A stretch of 64,000 nt of DNA from Perca fluviatilis. Taxonomy: Eukaryota; Chordata; Actinopteri; Perciformes; Percidae. The notes below the pieces were generated by a model that saw only the letters and a program-made list of their open reading frames with translations, had not been told where the DNA came from and made no database searches. The position numbers were made by a program, and so were the translations under genes. Location of the stretch: NCBI RefSeq assembly GCF_010015445.1, contig NC_053134.1:7230136-7294135 (forward strand). The letters are read 5' to 3'. This document shows, piece by piece, positions 24,326-45,786 of this stretch (the first letter of the stretch is position 1; every line of letters begins with the position of its first letter).

Positions 24326-25934
24326 AACCCCCCGCTGCTTTAACCTAGCACTGAGCAGAGACTGTATTTATGTCTGATTGTCTGGTTGTCTTTTATCGAT
24401 GGGTCTGTGTTACATCTTAACCGTTTCTTGTGTGGAGGCATTTCAAATTTTCGCCACTCTCTCTATACCCATCCGTCCATTTTACTGTACATTACCCACA
24501 ATTCTTACTGCTCTTTTGCTGTTAAAACTCAGGTACCAGAACCACTAAAACATGACCTTTATAGTGTTAAGATCGGAAGACCAAAATGTCTGCAGTTACC
24601 TGGTAACATCAACACAGTGTATATTGTTCACAGTCATACAGTGTGTCTGGAAACGAAGATTGTAGGAAACGTTGGCTCCATACATAAAAAAGAAGTGTTT
24701 TTTTTTGTTCTTTTGAGAGAAAAAGATTGGATTTAATTGCAGTTTTTTAAAACACTCCAATCTGAGTTACTTTTAGGAAGTTGTGCGCTGGGGGAGTTGA
24801 AAGGTTAAGAGCAATATTCTGAGATACAATGGTACTTCTCTGTGTTCAGACAGAAGGCGAAGTTAGATGCAAACAGCTGTCTGCCTGATTTTAAAAACGT
24901 TTCATCTCATGCGACAAATTTCAAGCTTACGTGTATCTCGGAACTTTATGAAACGTCCAGAAATAAAAGGAAAGAGAGTATGCCACAATGTAAAAATACT
25001 CTGTTACAAGTAACAGTCTTGCATTCAGAATTCAACTGAACCTAAATATTGTCAACAAAATGTAGTAAGGTGTAAAAATTAAAGTACTCGTAAAGCATAA
25101 TAGACCATTTCAGAGTATTTATAAAACAAAGTTAAGATATTTTTATTTTTTAGGATTTCCGGTGCTCAAATTTGTACTTAGGTACAATACTTGGGTAAAT
25201 GTTGTTTCCACTACTGCAGTTAGTATATTGAATGTTTCAGGTAAAAAATAAAAAATACAGTCCAGAAGTCAAGTTCATGCGAATGACGCAAGGGGAAAAT
25301 ATGCTTCACTTTCTATCCGAACACACCTGAAGAAGAAGGTTGAACTCGGCTGACTGAGTCAGACAGTTATATGCACACACAATGTGTGAGAGGGAGCTCT
25401 GCAAGAAGAGGCAGTAGAATGCGATCTTTACTATCAGCGCTTTATTTTTGTCTGGCCCTTTCTGCGATCCATCTCCCTACTTACTGTCAGACTGGACACG
25501 ATGGTGGTCGGACACATAGCAGACGTTCACAATCCTATTTCGAATGCAACACTATTGTATCTAAGAACAGTTCATGAAGACTGAAACAGTCCCATTTTTC
25601 AGCATCTGTGTTTACAGGGGCACACTGGGAGGAAAGATCAGAAAGACTTGTTTATGACTCTACACTTTATGGACTGAACTGTGTGCTGCTGTGAGGTTTT
25701 TTAAATCAAATAGCTGTACGGGTATAGTAATAAAGGTTGATTTTCTCTAATGTGAGGGCAATCTATAACTATGTTTCTTATTAAGTTGCCATAAAAGTCT
25801 GACAGCCCTGGTGTATGTCCCACCCAGTTCATCTTCCCAGTCTTTCTTGTCACCATGTCTGCCTTGTCCTGACCCTTCCTACACCCTCTCTCTGGGTGAG
25901 GTCTACACCCCTGCATTTTCCAACTTGAAATAAA
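24326..25934 (+). other. VEZT: VEZT 3' UTR (probable)
   Basis: The region runs from the stop codon to the AATAAA at 25929-25934. It contains a degenerate copy of the TACTT/AAGTA-rich repeat (about 24990-25230), also seen at 48780-49060 and 53430-54487. No other coding sequence was found. Confidence 0.55.
25929..25934 (+). terminator. Candidate VEZT polyadenylation signal AATAAA
   Basis: A canonical AATAAA about 1.6 kb after the VEZT stop, followed by a T/G-rich stretch (AGTGTTCAATGTATCC...TTTTGTGG) that could be the downstream element. Earlier signals cannot be excluded. Confidence 0.5.
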
Positions 25935-27128
25935 ATACCATTCTGGAAGTGTTCAATGTATCCTGAAGTCTTTTGTGGCGCTCATGTTTCAGAGGCTCTC
26001 ACGGTAGGGGTAGAGAAACAGGTTTGGTGAGTTACTTGATATGTTTAGTGGGATTTTGCATTTGTCTCACCCACAACAGCTGGTGCTCCACTTTAAAGCC
26101 ATTCCTGCCTTTGGAGAGTTACATACAGACCTGGTGAAGTGGACTAAAGACTTAACGTATAAGTGCCCCTGTCTTGGGATTTAATACACTTAAAAGGGGA
26201 AACCCCATATTTCAGTAACTCTACCTCTGACATTTTAGTTTGCCATTAAACACATCAAATGGACAAGGATTTGACTCCAACCAAAGCAACAAATACTGAA
26301 ACTGTCTTCTAAATATAAAGCGCCACACAATTTTCTTAGTGACATCATTTTGATTAGATTGCTAACTGTTACAGGTTTGCCCCCTAGTGGTCAATTCTGT
26401 GACTGACACGTTATTCTGGTAATAATGCAGGATATTTATGCATATAGTTTTGTTTGTAACTTAAAACCATAAATGTTTTTAAAAAACTGTTTTTAGTGTT
26501 TAGTTTGATTGTTTTTGCTCACAGATCACACCTTTAATTTGTTTGTTTTTTTTAGCCTAGTAAATGTTACCCTTTTTATTTTTTACATGATATTGATCAT
26601 ATTTTAATCAGTGCAGTTTATCAGTTTCCTCTCCTAGCCCCCCTAAAAAAAATTAAAAATACGAAAAACACACCACCTGTACCAGAAATTGACTCTCTTA
26701 AGATGTTGTTTTATTTTAACAAAACAGCACTTAGATAATTAAAGCAGAATGAAAAAGACAACACAAACTTTGACACAGAATCTTCTTTTTGATGCAGTTT
26801 TGCATATTAAAACATATATTTAATGTGTGCACAACATTTAATTGTTAAACAATTAGTGAAACCAGACAATTATATAGCATTAGATGCTCAAGGTGCCTGA
26901 AGGCTCACTGCATTATAACACAAAAGCCTTAATAATTACAGTGTATCTTGTGCTTACATGATGCATGTTCTTAACTTTCTTTTACATAATAGTAGCCTAT
27001 TAATATAACTACTAGTACTAATACTGCCAAGAATAACAATAATAAGAAGAAGAACATGAAGAATATTATTGATAACAATTATGAAAACACCGAGTGTCCC
27101 TAAAGGCAGCATCACACACAGCACTCCC
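25935..27128. other. VEZT-METAP2 intergenic region
   Basis: About 1.2 kb of AT-rich DNA with no gene or clear repeat. It becomes GC-rich from about 27115 at the METAP2 promoter. I looked for a microRNA hairpin like mammalian MIR331 and saw none. Confidence 0.5.
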
Positions 27129-27168
27129 ACAGTCCCTAGCGCTTCCTTTTCCAGCAGCGCCTGCGATC

Positions 27169-27177
<9 letters not shown>
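27129..27177 (+). promoter_or_regulatory. METAP2 proximal promoter/leader with YY1-like site over the start codon
   Basis: CTTCCTTTTCCAG (ETS/pyrimidine-rich) precedes the start. The start context GATCATGGCGGACG overlaps a YY1-type ATGGCGG core, a layout seen in many housekeeping genes. No TATA box is visible. Confidence 0.45.
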
Positions 27178-36555
<9,378 letters not shown>

Positions 36556-38336
36556 TCGCCTAACTCCACCCTCCTCGTCACCACCACTACCACACAGCAC
36601 CTCCAGACCCCGTTAGCAACTCCTTCAGAGGAACCACAGAAAAGAGCTTTAAAAAGGACTTTGAGGGATGCCAAATGCTACTGTATTCTACCCACAATGC
36701 ACCACTCACAGCTTGCAAGGAAGAAGGATTGGCTTTCTGAGTTTTTTGTCATCACCCACAGCTAAAGAAATTAAAAACGAGCCAACCCATTTCTGTCGGA
36801 GGAAACATAGTTTCTTGCAATGTCCTGCGGACCTCACTTTGCAAAATATTCAAAACTGTCAAACCTTTATTTCAGCTGCTGCTGCTGAATCTAGTGCACC
36901 CCCCCAGTATTCAAGGAAACGGCGACTGTGGGAATACCCCTTTTCATTTTTAAAGTTTTCTATTGCTCCACTCTGAGCCTTCAGTTCTTTAGTGCTTGAG
37001 TTAAATTAAGCACAAATGTTACTGCTGGGTTTAAGAAGTGGTTAGGCCAATGCATGGCCAGGGATCTCTGCAAAACCTACAACATAGATGTTCATCCAGA
37101 CACATCTGCATCTGCATCTTATGTTTGGCTTCTGTCGCACCGGGTGCGGACTCTGCACTCTGGCCCCCTAGTCATTGTTTCTTTGATATTTTCAAAAATA
37201 TCTTTGAAATGGTTGCTGCCACTTTATGTTCCCTAATCAAAATTTCATTTTGAGCTCCCTAAAAATGTTTTTGTAAGAAAGGAAAAAAAGTTGATTAAAA
37301 TGATTTAGTTCATTGTGGGCCTCTCCTCTTCTGATTTCTATAATCTCAAAAGTGACAACAGTATGTTAAGATTAGTGAATATCTTGACAGCTGAAACTAT
37401 TAGTGGATTTATTAGTAAACAAATTATTTTTTTTGAGTTAGCTGAGAAAGCTCAATACCATACATCTGTCCATTAAACATAAAGCTAGTAACTCTTTCAT
37501 GTTAATTAAATTTAAACTTAATCTATCACTACTAAAGCCAGTGGTTTTACTTTATATTTACTTCAGCGGTTCAGATTTAGGCTGCAACTAACAATTATAT
37601 TGGATTATAGAGTATTCAATAATCAGCTTTTTTATTATCTCGTTTACTCAGTTTTAGTGTATAAACTGTCACAAAATAGTGATTAATTTCCATCACATAT
37701 TCCCTCATCATATGGCTTGTTTTTGTCTAGCTAGCAGGTTTTCAGTTTACCGTCATAGAAGACTTAAGAAAACCAGCAAATACTTACATTTAAGAAGCTG
37801 GAGAAAGTGATTGTTTGATATTTAGGGGGAATACACATTTTTAAAGACAGTTTGATGAGAAGATAGATACATATAACATTTTAAACATTAAGCTAACAGC
37901 TAGCATCAGTTAGGGTGAACCACTACAGGCAAAACAATGTTTTTTTTCATGCACTGGTAATTTTTAAAATGGGTTATTTTGAATCTATTCTTTCAGATTA
38001 GTGGGGGGAAAAATACTCAAAATACACATTTAGGTGTTTATTTTACTACACTTTGTCTATTTGCACCTGTAAATTTCTTCTAAATTCACTGACACTTAGC
38101 ATAGGATAATGCCTTATTTGCATATTTAAACTTGAAATACAAAAAAAGAATTGTCTTTAAGTAATCAACTGGGGAAGTTTCATGGTAATATGTTAGTTAA
38201 AATTGTTTACTCTGTTCCCCTGTTGAGTCTTGCAAAAATGAAAAGTATGAATTTTACAATACATATCTTTAGAGGGCTGTTTTCTCAAATCTAGTTTGTT
38301 GTCATACTCTGAGCCAGAAATCTGCACTCCAATAAA
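36556..38336 (+). other. METAP2: METAP2 3' UTR (probable)
   Basis: It extends from the stop to a possible AATAAA at 38331-38336. It includes an ATCGATTAAT-type fragment (37579-37705). No further coding sequence is visible. Confidence 0.5.
38331..38336 (+). terminator. Candidate METAP2 polyadenylation signal AATAAA
   Basis: Canonical hexamer 1.8 kb after the stop. An ATTAAA near 37295 is an alternative nearer site. The choice needs transcript data. Confidence 0.4.
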
Positions 38337-38375
38337 TGGACTGTATTTATATACAGACCACTCGTTTTAATAGTA

Positions 38376-38496
38376 AAGCCATTCACACACATTCATACAC
38401 TTGCCCAAGGACACTTCAACGTGCAGGGCCAGGGATCGAACCACCAACCTTCTGATTGGTAGAGGACCGCTCTACCACCTGAGCCACAGCCACCCC
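38376..38496 (-). repeat. tRNA-derived SINE (minus strand)
   Basis: On the minus strand GTGGCTCAGGTGGTAGAGCG (A box) and GGTTCGATCCC (B box, plus positions 38432-38442) are spaced as in a tRNA promoter. They are followed by a non-tRNA tail (CACGTTGAAGTGTCCTTGGG). The acceptor stem does not close, so it is a SINE head and not a tRNA gene. It lies between the METAP2 and USP44 3' ends. Confidence 0.75.
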
Positions 38497-38932
38497 AATA
38501 GCAAGTAGTACTCCCATACACTTAACTTTGCACTTTGTATTCCTACTGTATGTATATTTTAAATGTTATTACAGAGGGGTTTATTCATTCATCTGCTGAG
38601 TTACATACCATTTATTTCTAAAACCATGGCAAAAATGTATTTATGGCTGACAGTATTTTCTGATTTATTCTGATATATTTAATGTTTAAAATTCCCTCTA
38701 ATAACTAAATAAGAATTTTGAATCTGGCTTTATCCAATGTTTAGATTTCTGTTCTGGAAACATTAAAGGTTATAATTAGGAATTATCTGAAGTATATACA
38801 AAAATAAAATACTTGATAGTAAGATACTGTGATTTTGGGCAACATAAATAAAGTTGCCTTGACTAGCTTCCTGTACAAAATGAGAACGAGCAAGACACTC
38901 ATCTTTTGTAGAAAAATGAAAAAATATTCTCA

Positions 38933-38938
38933 TTTATT
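38933..38938 (-). terminator. Candidate USP44 polyadenylation signal
   Basis: TTTATT on the plus strand is AATAAA on the minus strand, about 1.56 kb after the USP44 stop. I found no closer AATAAA. Position and hexamer are the only evidence. Confidence 0.4.
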
Positions 38939-40493
38939 GAGGTAATTTTCTCTAGAAAAAAAAAAATGAGGTAACCATTTGCATAGTATAACTTCCATAA
39001 ATTCTCACACACACACACACATCCATGGAGTAGTAACCAAAAATGTGTCACAACGTCTGACAATGAAGAAGAAACAATATGAACTGTGCTTTGAATTCCC
39101 CTCTGAAAGATAAGTCAGAGGGAACTTGGTTGAGGTGGAGAATACCTTTTTTTTTGTACAATTTTCTCCAGTATGGAGATAAATATCACAATCTGCATAT
39201 ACTCCAGAAATCCTGTTAAATCTGGATATTGTACTTAACAGATGGTAAATAAAACACAGTATGTACACATACAGTACACACACCTACTTAATGGTGATAG
39301 AACAGTCATAACTGCTGGTGGTGGTGAACAATCGGCGGTTGTATAAAACCTTTCAGAACAGTCAATGGCCTCTTTTCTAAAACTTCTGAGAAGGATTGTA
39401 TAAAAATACATTCAAAATCTAAATGCTGGTCTTGCATGGGACTGCCACTGTGCAGATTCCACTTTTCTGAATTGATATGAACTACAAAAATATACTCTCA
39501 ACAAAGGGCACTTTTCTAGTACACTAGTACGCGTGTGGTTTGGGAATGATTCACACTCTGAAGACAATTACATTTTGGAGAAGAGAGGTGGCAGCATTTA
39601 GCTAAAAAAAAAAAACATCCCTTTGGAAACTTTGAATAGAGAAAGAGGGAAGAAGGAAAAAAAAAAAAAAAAAACACCCAGCAAATGTTGAAGCATTTTG
39701 GAAATGCTGAGAGGTTTTTCCATACACTTATCCCCCGGCTTTGGCTTGAGCTCTGCCAATTTTCCCTGACAGACCCAGGAGTACTTCAGAGAGAAAAATA
39801 AACTTCCTGCCCTGCTCGTGTACAGATCTTCAGCTATAAACAGGAGTTAAAACAATGCTGACTGCCTATTCTGTAGAAATTAATGCATTTCTGGCAGGAA
39901 ATACAGCCGTCGTGGTCAACATCCATCAAAACGTAACCTGTCTAGAACACAGCGAGGCCATTTCTAGCGAGTGAATGACATTTTACAACCCTACATCCAG
40001 TTCTGTGACGACTATCTAAAGTGACTGAGAGACATTTCAGTTGATTCAAAAACAAAAAACAAACAGCATTTACAGTCGACATCCACCAAACGCAGGGAGG
40101 CAGACACGTGAATACACCTGTATACGACCTGTAGAGGACACTTGAGTCGGTTGGCTGCTACTGAGACACATCTTGGCTGATACTCTTTATAAAATACAAC
40201 TGTACACAAATCACAAACATCACCATTTGTCTTTTAAAAAATACCTACATATAAACACTATACAACAAGTTCACAAAGCAGAACCAGGTTTTTAAAAAAA
40301 AGAGTCCTTCCTCTTTTTTTTTTTTTTTTTTTCTTATTTAGAAAAATAGACTAAAAAGACCCATCCTCCCAGGATATAAAATGCCCAAAGAAAGAGGGAA
40401 GAGAGAGAGAGAGCGATAGGTGGGGCTGTGCTGATATCTTCTCGCTGAGTGGTCAGGCTGCAGCTGAGGAGGATGAGGTGGGGGATTGTGGTC

Positions 40494-43400
40494 TCATAGC
40501 GGCCGGTCTTTGTCCTGAGTTACTCGCTGTGTGTAGAAGAGGATGTAGGCCTGAGCACGACAGACCTCCTCCACTGAACACACATTCAGCTTAGAGTCAT
40601 TACAGTGAACCCAGAAGCCTGCGGGAGAAAACGAGGGGAAAACTATTCAGTAAGAAGGCAGTCGTAGCACACAAAGACGCAACAACAAATTGGCCTGAAT
40701 TAACAGGAATTCTCTATTAGCCAAATGTACCCATTTACTTATACAGGGCTTAACAAACCACATTTTACACATGGAGATCGTTCAGTCAACATGAGGAGTG
40801 TGGAGTTGTATAAGGAGTGTGACTGCATGCACACTAGTATCCCAGTTTTGATCTTATTCGGGATATGGCATTTACATGGAACAGGATCCAGCTTTCTGAT
40901 CATCTGTGTCTTGTTTTCTCAATTGGATCAGGGTTTAAACTGTGAATGCAAATTATATAAGTGCAATGATACCCTTATCCTGGAAGTAAAAACATATTTA
41001 TAGTAATTCATCAAACCACCTGTTCAACAACCATGAACTTGCAGAAAAGCTATAACTTCAACAACTTGCATACCTGCAAACTCAGAAGGGCTGAAAAAAG
41101 TGACACATTTTATATATCACCCCAGAAGAAAATACAACATTTTCCCAATGCTAAAGGAGCACAAAACGACAATTCTTTTTATTTTGCTAAATTAAATGGT
41201 TTATTAAAAATGTAATAATAACTTATAACAATAACTGATTTCACCAGTAAGTTAAACGACAAAAACAACCACTGGATGGGAAAAGGGTATTTTACAATAA
41301 CTTTGAATGCAGCATGAGGCTGGCGAGGCGGATTTCAAGTGAACGCAACATCTGTGTTGTTGTTCCGACAACAGCAGCTGCACACTGGTAGGTAACGGTA
41401 GGCTAACGTTACCTGCTGCCAAGTGCAGTGTTAACTAGCGTGACATGCGGCGATGTTTAGGTTGCTTCTAATGTCTGTTTTTTCTGAGCATCAGAGAGAA
41501 GCGCAGGAATTTCAGTGGCACCGAAATCCGCGTTGCAATTCGGTCCGGTAGATTATAACGGTCGTTAAGGCACCGGTGCCGTATTAGCACCGGGTCTTGC
41601 CCCCGATAAATAAAAACTCTTCGGATCTACACAATTCACATGGATGACATTTTCCCATTCAAAACTGCGATTTTCGCCGAAAAGCGACTAGTTTGAAGGT
41701 ATGAACTTGGTACCCATCCACCACCAGTCCAGTGTCTGTAACATTTTATATCTTCTGCTGCTATGTATGCATTTATTTTTACTATGCATACTGGGCATAT
41801 TTGGCACAAAAATGTCTTTCAGGATGAATTAAGTTCTATCTCATTTTCAGGTTGTCAACATGAATTAGGCTGCCGTGCAAACCTGTTTCAAACAAAAAGG
41901 TACAGGTCTCCGTTAAATCCTGCTGTGCTCTTCACTCACCACCTTCTGTGTTGTAGCAGTAGGAGGTGTAGTGGCCAGAGCCGAAGCCCTTCCCATGATG
42001 CATCACCACAGCGGAGAGGTCGTAGAGGAAGTGCTTTGGGCGTGGCGAGCCTGCAGAGCTGGGGCTGCTGGGACTGGAGCAGGGCACACCTTTGGGTGAG
42101 GGCTCTCGGCAGCAGTAGGGCTCCATGTTGAGAAGCTGGTCGAAGCTGACGTGGACTCCGATCTTCTCCCGGTGGTTCCGCCCAGACCACCTGAGGACCA
42201 ATCACAAGTTAGTCAGTCGGTCAGCCACTGAGCTGCATCACAACGGTCCACAAAACGAGTAATTACAGCTGGGTCACACGAGGAAAAATATTATTGAATA
42301 AACAAAAATTGGCCGACTGGTGTTAAGGTTATCCTACCTGAAGCGTTTGAGGTGAAGCCGCAGGACCTGAGGCAGTTTGTGGACCATCAGCTGTTTTTGT
42401 GCTTCAGTCAGGAGGACTGGTTTGGAGGAGGTCCGCCGTCGAGCAGCTTCAAACAAGAGAGAGTTCAAACGTAATTCAAAGGGATTCGTTCTTTTTCTGG
42501 ATTTGAATATCACATTAACGGCAAATGTAAATGTATATCAATGACAGGTGGGGGGAGAGAGGGGGGGGGGGGGGGGGGGGGGTGTGTGTTTTTTTTTTTA
42601 AAAAACCAATAACCACCCTGCGGGGGGGGGTTTTTTCCTTCCGAGCTTCAGTCTCCGTGAACTTGGCCAGCATTTCCGTCAAATGGCACGAAGCCTGAGC
42701 AGCATGCTCCCTGCTGTTACTGTGATAGCGCTCGGGGAACTCCAGCGACAGATCCCAGAAAGGCTCCACAGTGTTGGAGCGATGTTCGCAGGCCAGGCAC
42801 GTCACCTGCATATGAGAGGGAGGGAAATGAAGACATGAGCAGGTGTAGTAGTACATTATACATATTGTTATAACCTAGGGCTGCTCGATTATGGAAAGGA
42901 TCATAATCGCGATTATTTTGGACAATATGGAAATCCCAATCATTTCACACGATTACTCATTGACTTTTGGAAAGACGTAGTTATTGAATTTGAAAAAGAA
43001 AAAAAAAAAAAAATCTACAGTGAAAACACAGTGAACTGTGAAATTTCCCTTGCAAACGTAATGTGCAAAATAATCGTTTTTCTCGATTACTCTTTTTGGG
43101 ATCGTTAGGAGTAGAAATCGTAATCATGATTAAAAATCGATTCATTGCACAGCCCTATTCTAACCCTAATCAATCTTACTGCCCTGGCCATGCTGTGTGC
43201 TCTTTTCCGGTCTCTTTATACTGTATCAAAAATATAGAAAAATAAAAGTGGTGAATAGCCACAGGGCAGAGATATCCCCAAAACCCTACACAGCCCTCCA
43301 TTGAGCAAGAGCAGGTGTCACAGTGTGTGCTCAGCCTCCACAAGTAGACACTGATCTCTTGTCCTCATACTAAGTCCCTACACTCCCTACATTACACAAC

Positions 43401-44030
43401 TCAGGGAGCACAGGTGCAACCAATTACAATGATTAATATGTACACTATAACAATGGAAGGAAAGCTGTACTGCTCAAGATTACGGTTGCAACTTACAATT
43501 ACTTTAATTATCGATTAATCACTTACTCTATGAAATGTCAAAAAAACAAACAAAAAAAAACAGTTAAAATAAAAATACCTAACAACTTCCAAAAGATCAA
43601 GGTGGCATCTTCAAATGTCTCAAAACCAAAAAAGGTATTCAGTTCAGTATAATATATGAATGCAGTAAGTCCTCACAGTGGAGAATTAGAAACCAGACAA
43701 TTAATAACATTTTGTCACTATTTAAAAAAAAAAAAGGTAAAACCATCAGCACATCAACCTTAAAACATACTCAAAATGTAAGATGAAGGTCAGAGACGGA
43801 GGTTTAACCTCCATTTCAGTACGTAAAGTGATAGATGAATCCTAATTTAATCTGATTTATGAATTAGTAATACAGTTCAGTCAGAGTTGATGATGGCTGT
43901 TGAATTATCAATGGGGTGTGTAAGGCAGATCTGAGTGGGTTCATGTGTGTGCAGGCATCATGGGGAGTGAATCAGGTGAAGCTTGTGACCACTGCTGAGT
44001 TAAGAATGGTTAGAAGAAGGTGATTGCAGG

Positions 44031-44070
<40 letters not shown>

Positions 44071-45786
44071 GCACCTGGCTGAGGAGTTGGCCATGAAAGA
44101 TGGTGTTGACCACGCTGAGCACCTGTTTGATGAGGCGTTTCTGTGGGACTCCTGCAGTGGTTGTGTGCTTGCCGGTGCTCTCCAGCTCGTGCTGCACCTT
44201 GTCCAGCAGCTCACACAGGAACTCCTGAGCATCCTGCTGAGCGTAGCCCCTGAACGCCGGGATCAGCTGCCACACCGAGTGGAGCATGGCAAAAGGCGAT
44301 ACCAGCGCCCACTTGCCAGACCACATAACCTGGAACAAGGTGTGCAGCTCGTGGCAGAGCGAGATGTGCTTTGAGCTGGGCTCTTTGGGTTGTATCAGCT
44401 CCATGCTGCGGGCCCGTGAGGCCCCACCGCTCAGCCCTGCCCCAGAGCCTGAGCTGGCCTGGAATCCCTTCCTTTGGATCAGGGGGGACTGGGAAGAGGG
44501 CTTCCCTGCCAGTTGGCCGTGGACGGCAGATGCTAGTAGTTCCAGTGCTTGGGTCAGATCCAGGCGCAGAAAGCACTCCCTGAAGACATGAAGGTGGCTC
44601 AGAACCTGCAGGATGGAATTCATGTAACAGGTGTTGCCTAAATTCCTCAGGCCTGTCACTCCAGGAGTGACTGTGGGACGCCGTTTGAAGGGTGAGCCAC
44701 CCTGTTTGGTACTCTGCTTGCGGCGAACAGGCGTTTGAGCAGAACGGGGGGTCGCTGAGGGTGTTTTGGGCTTAGATTTGGTGGTAGAAGAACGGCGCCG
44801 GGGTTTGGAAGTTGGTTGGACCTTTTTCGTCCGTCCACCTTTCTTGGGGGTAGCAGTGGCAGGGCTTTGAGTCCTTGGCCTGCGGGTGAGAGACGGGGGC
44901 ACAGGGGTTTTTGTCTTGTTGCATGCCCTCCGCGACGGTGTGGCAACTGCAGCATCTGCAACTCTCTGGCTTCTCTTACGTAACCGCCGACTCTTCCTGA
45001 GAGGGGCATTCTCCAGCTCCTCCTGTAGCTGCCTCTTTAGAGCCTGCCTCCTCTCCCTCGCCTCCCTTTTCTGCTCCTCCTCCTCCTCCCTCTTTCTCTC
45101 TTCTTCCTCCCTCTTCTTTCCGCATTCAGTCAGTGCAAACCATAAGCGAAAGACACGTCCCATAAGCACCCTGCGGCGGTGCCAGAGCGCAGTAAACATC
45201 CTGTCCTCGTCCCTCAGCTGCAGCTCGCGGGCACCGGATGGCATGAGGGCATCGGGGGCAGCACTAGCAGAGCGGAGGGTGCGCCCACTGCGGGTGGTAA
45301 CCTCATAGTGCTGGCTCTGGATGGCGCTGAGCGTACTACGAAGCAGCTTCAGGTCTCCGGTGGCGTTATCATTGAGGACATAGTCGTCACACAAGTAACA
45401 AAAAACGTAAAGTTCATTAACCTCCATAGCCAACGGGTGGTGCTGCTGCTGGAAGTGCTGCAGAGCATGTTCCTCGATGTAGCGCCCACACGCCACATGA
45501 GCACAGCCCAGGCAGGCCCATATAGACTCGCTGGTGTTGCAGTCCACGCAGTGCCACTTCTGGGGGTTGAGGATGGAGTGGTCTGGGGCCAGCCGAAGCC
45601 GCCCCACATGCTTACACCTATCCATTACACACGCCTGCCTGCCGGCCGAGCTGGCTGGCTGGCTGTGTCAGTCAATTACTGACTGTCTGTGTGTGAGTCT
45701 GTGTGTCAATGTTTCACACTGGCTTCATATCACCATGGTGACCATGGTGAGCTGAGAAATGGGACCCTCCCAGGGCATGGTGGTTT
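40494..45786 (-). CDS. USP44: USP44, ubiquitin carboxyl-terminal hydrolase 44 (one internal exon disrupted)
   Basis: A nuclear cysteine deubiquitinase acting on histone H2B and in the spindle-assembly checkpoint (family knowledge). Exons: 44075-45786 (coding from 45625), about 42617-42805, 42338-42446, 41940-42190 and 40494-40618. The N-terminus is a UBP-type zinc finger ([36 protein letters not shown]). The Cys box [13 protein letters not shown] puts the catalytic Cys at residue 333. [27 protein letters not shown], the His box [15 protein letters not shown] and HCNDSKL complete the catalytic core, and the protein ends [10 protein letters not shown]. The full length would be about 740 aa against about 712 in human, the extra lying in a basic Lys/Arg/Ser linker. 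The second exon lacks its expected end. The gene is tail-to-tail with METAP2. Confidence 0.94.
41220..41939. other. Right part of USP44 last intron
   Basis: Intron sequence containing what looks like a repeat-derived stretch (about 41320-41720, with GGCACCGGTGCC and TACCGAAA-like motifs). No exon is seen between 40618 and 41940. Confidence 0.4.
42617..42805 (-). CDS. USP44: USP44 second coding exon with homopolymer-damaged 3' end
   Basis: After acceptor TATGCAG the exon reads [20 protein letters not shown] to [13 protein letters not shown], a clear USP44 match with the first zinc-ribbon CxxC. Then the family's EGKIYVCDQCN is replaced by RKEKTPPRR out of A6 and C9 runs, and 22 consecutive C follow in the intron. 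The best donor (GTGGTT, 42611-42616) leaves phase 0, whereas the next exon needs phase 1. The exon end is therefore either misassembled sequence or a real lesion. Confidence 0.6.
42876..43157. mobile_element. MITE with TAGGGCTG/CAGCCCTA ends
   Basis: TAGGGCTGCTCGATTATG at the left is mirrored by ATCGATTCATTGCACAGCCCTA-type sequence at the right (ends TAGGGCT and AGCCCTA exact). The inside alternates ATAATCGCGATTATTTTGG and AAAATAATCG. This matches a MITE type common in fish. It lies 70 bp upstream of the damaged USP44 exon in transcript order. Confidence 0.8.
43484..43740. repeat. ATCGATTAAT-type dispersed repeat, partial copy
   Basis: GGTTGCAACTTACAATTAC then ATTATCGATTAATCAC at the left and AACCAGACAATTAATAAC at the right match the family seen at 34978-35262. 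Confidence 0.6.
44034..44069. repeat. (GT)n microsatellite next to the USP44 exon donor
   Basis: The plus strand GT run is (CA)n on the USP44 transcript and begins at intron position +6. Confidence 0.95.
44075..45625 (-). CDS. USP44: USP44 first coding exon (ZnF-UBP, linker, Cys box)
   Basis: 517 codons, in frame with the next exon. Residues 1-100 hold the ZnF-UBP ubiquitin C-terminus-binding domain. Residues about 168-210 are a charged Glu/Arg/Lys helix ([20 protein letters not shown]). Residues about 210-318 are a basic Ser/Thr/Pro-rich linker ([20 protein letters not shown]), probably disordered and a nuclear-localisation source (inference). The peptidase starts at about 321. The first Met is chosen because no in-frame Met lies upstream and the match to vertebrate USP44 begins there. 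The donor GTGCG is followed at +6 by a CA repeat. Confidence 0.95.
45725..45778 (-). promoter_or_regulatory. Upstream ORF in the USP44 leader, strong Kozak context
   Basis: After a good acceptor (CTCTCTAG, exon from 45786) the leader reads ACCACCATGC, then a 17-codon frame [17 protein letters not shown] with stop at 45725-45727, 100 nt before the main ATG. The context (A at -3) is better than that of many starts, so it could reduce USP44 translation if present in the mRNA. Confidence 0.5.

Larger units (their letters stand above)
38337..40493. other. Convergent METAP2/USP44 3' gap and USP44 3' UTR
   Basis: The genes end tail-to-tail. The left part holds the SINE. From about 38933 it is probably USP44 3' UTR on the minus strand, with A/T homopolymers (39660-39674, 40314-40331). 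No separate gene is seen. Confidence 0.5.

Noticed and set aside
25935..27128. Fish equivalent of mammalian MIR331 between VEZT and METAP2
   Set aside because: No matching hairpin or mature sequence was visible.
38376..38496. tRNA gene on the minus strand
   Set aside because: A and B boxes are present but the acceptor and anticodon stems do not close and a SINE tail follows.
42550..42582. G-quadruplex regulatory element
   Set aside because: The G-run on the plus strand coincides with the disrupted exon and more likely reflects sequence error or slippage; no separate evidence.
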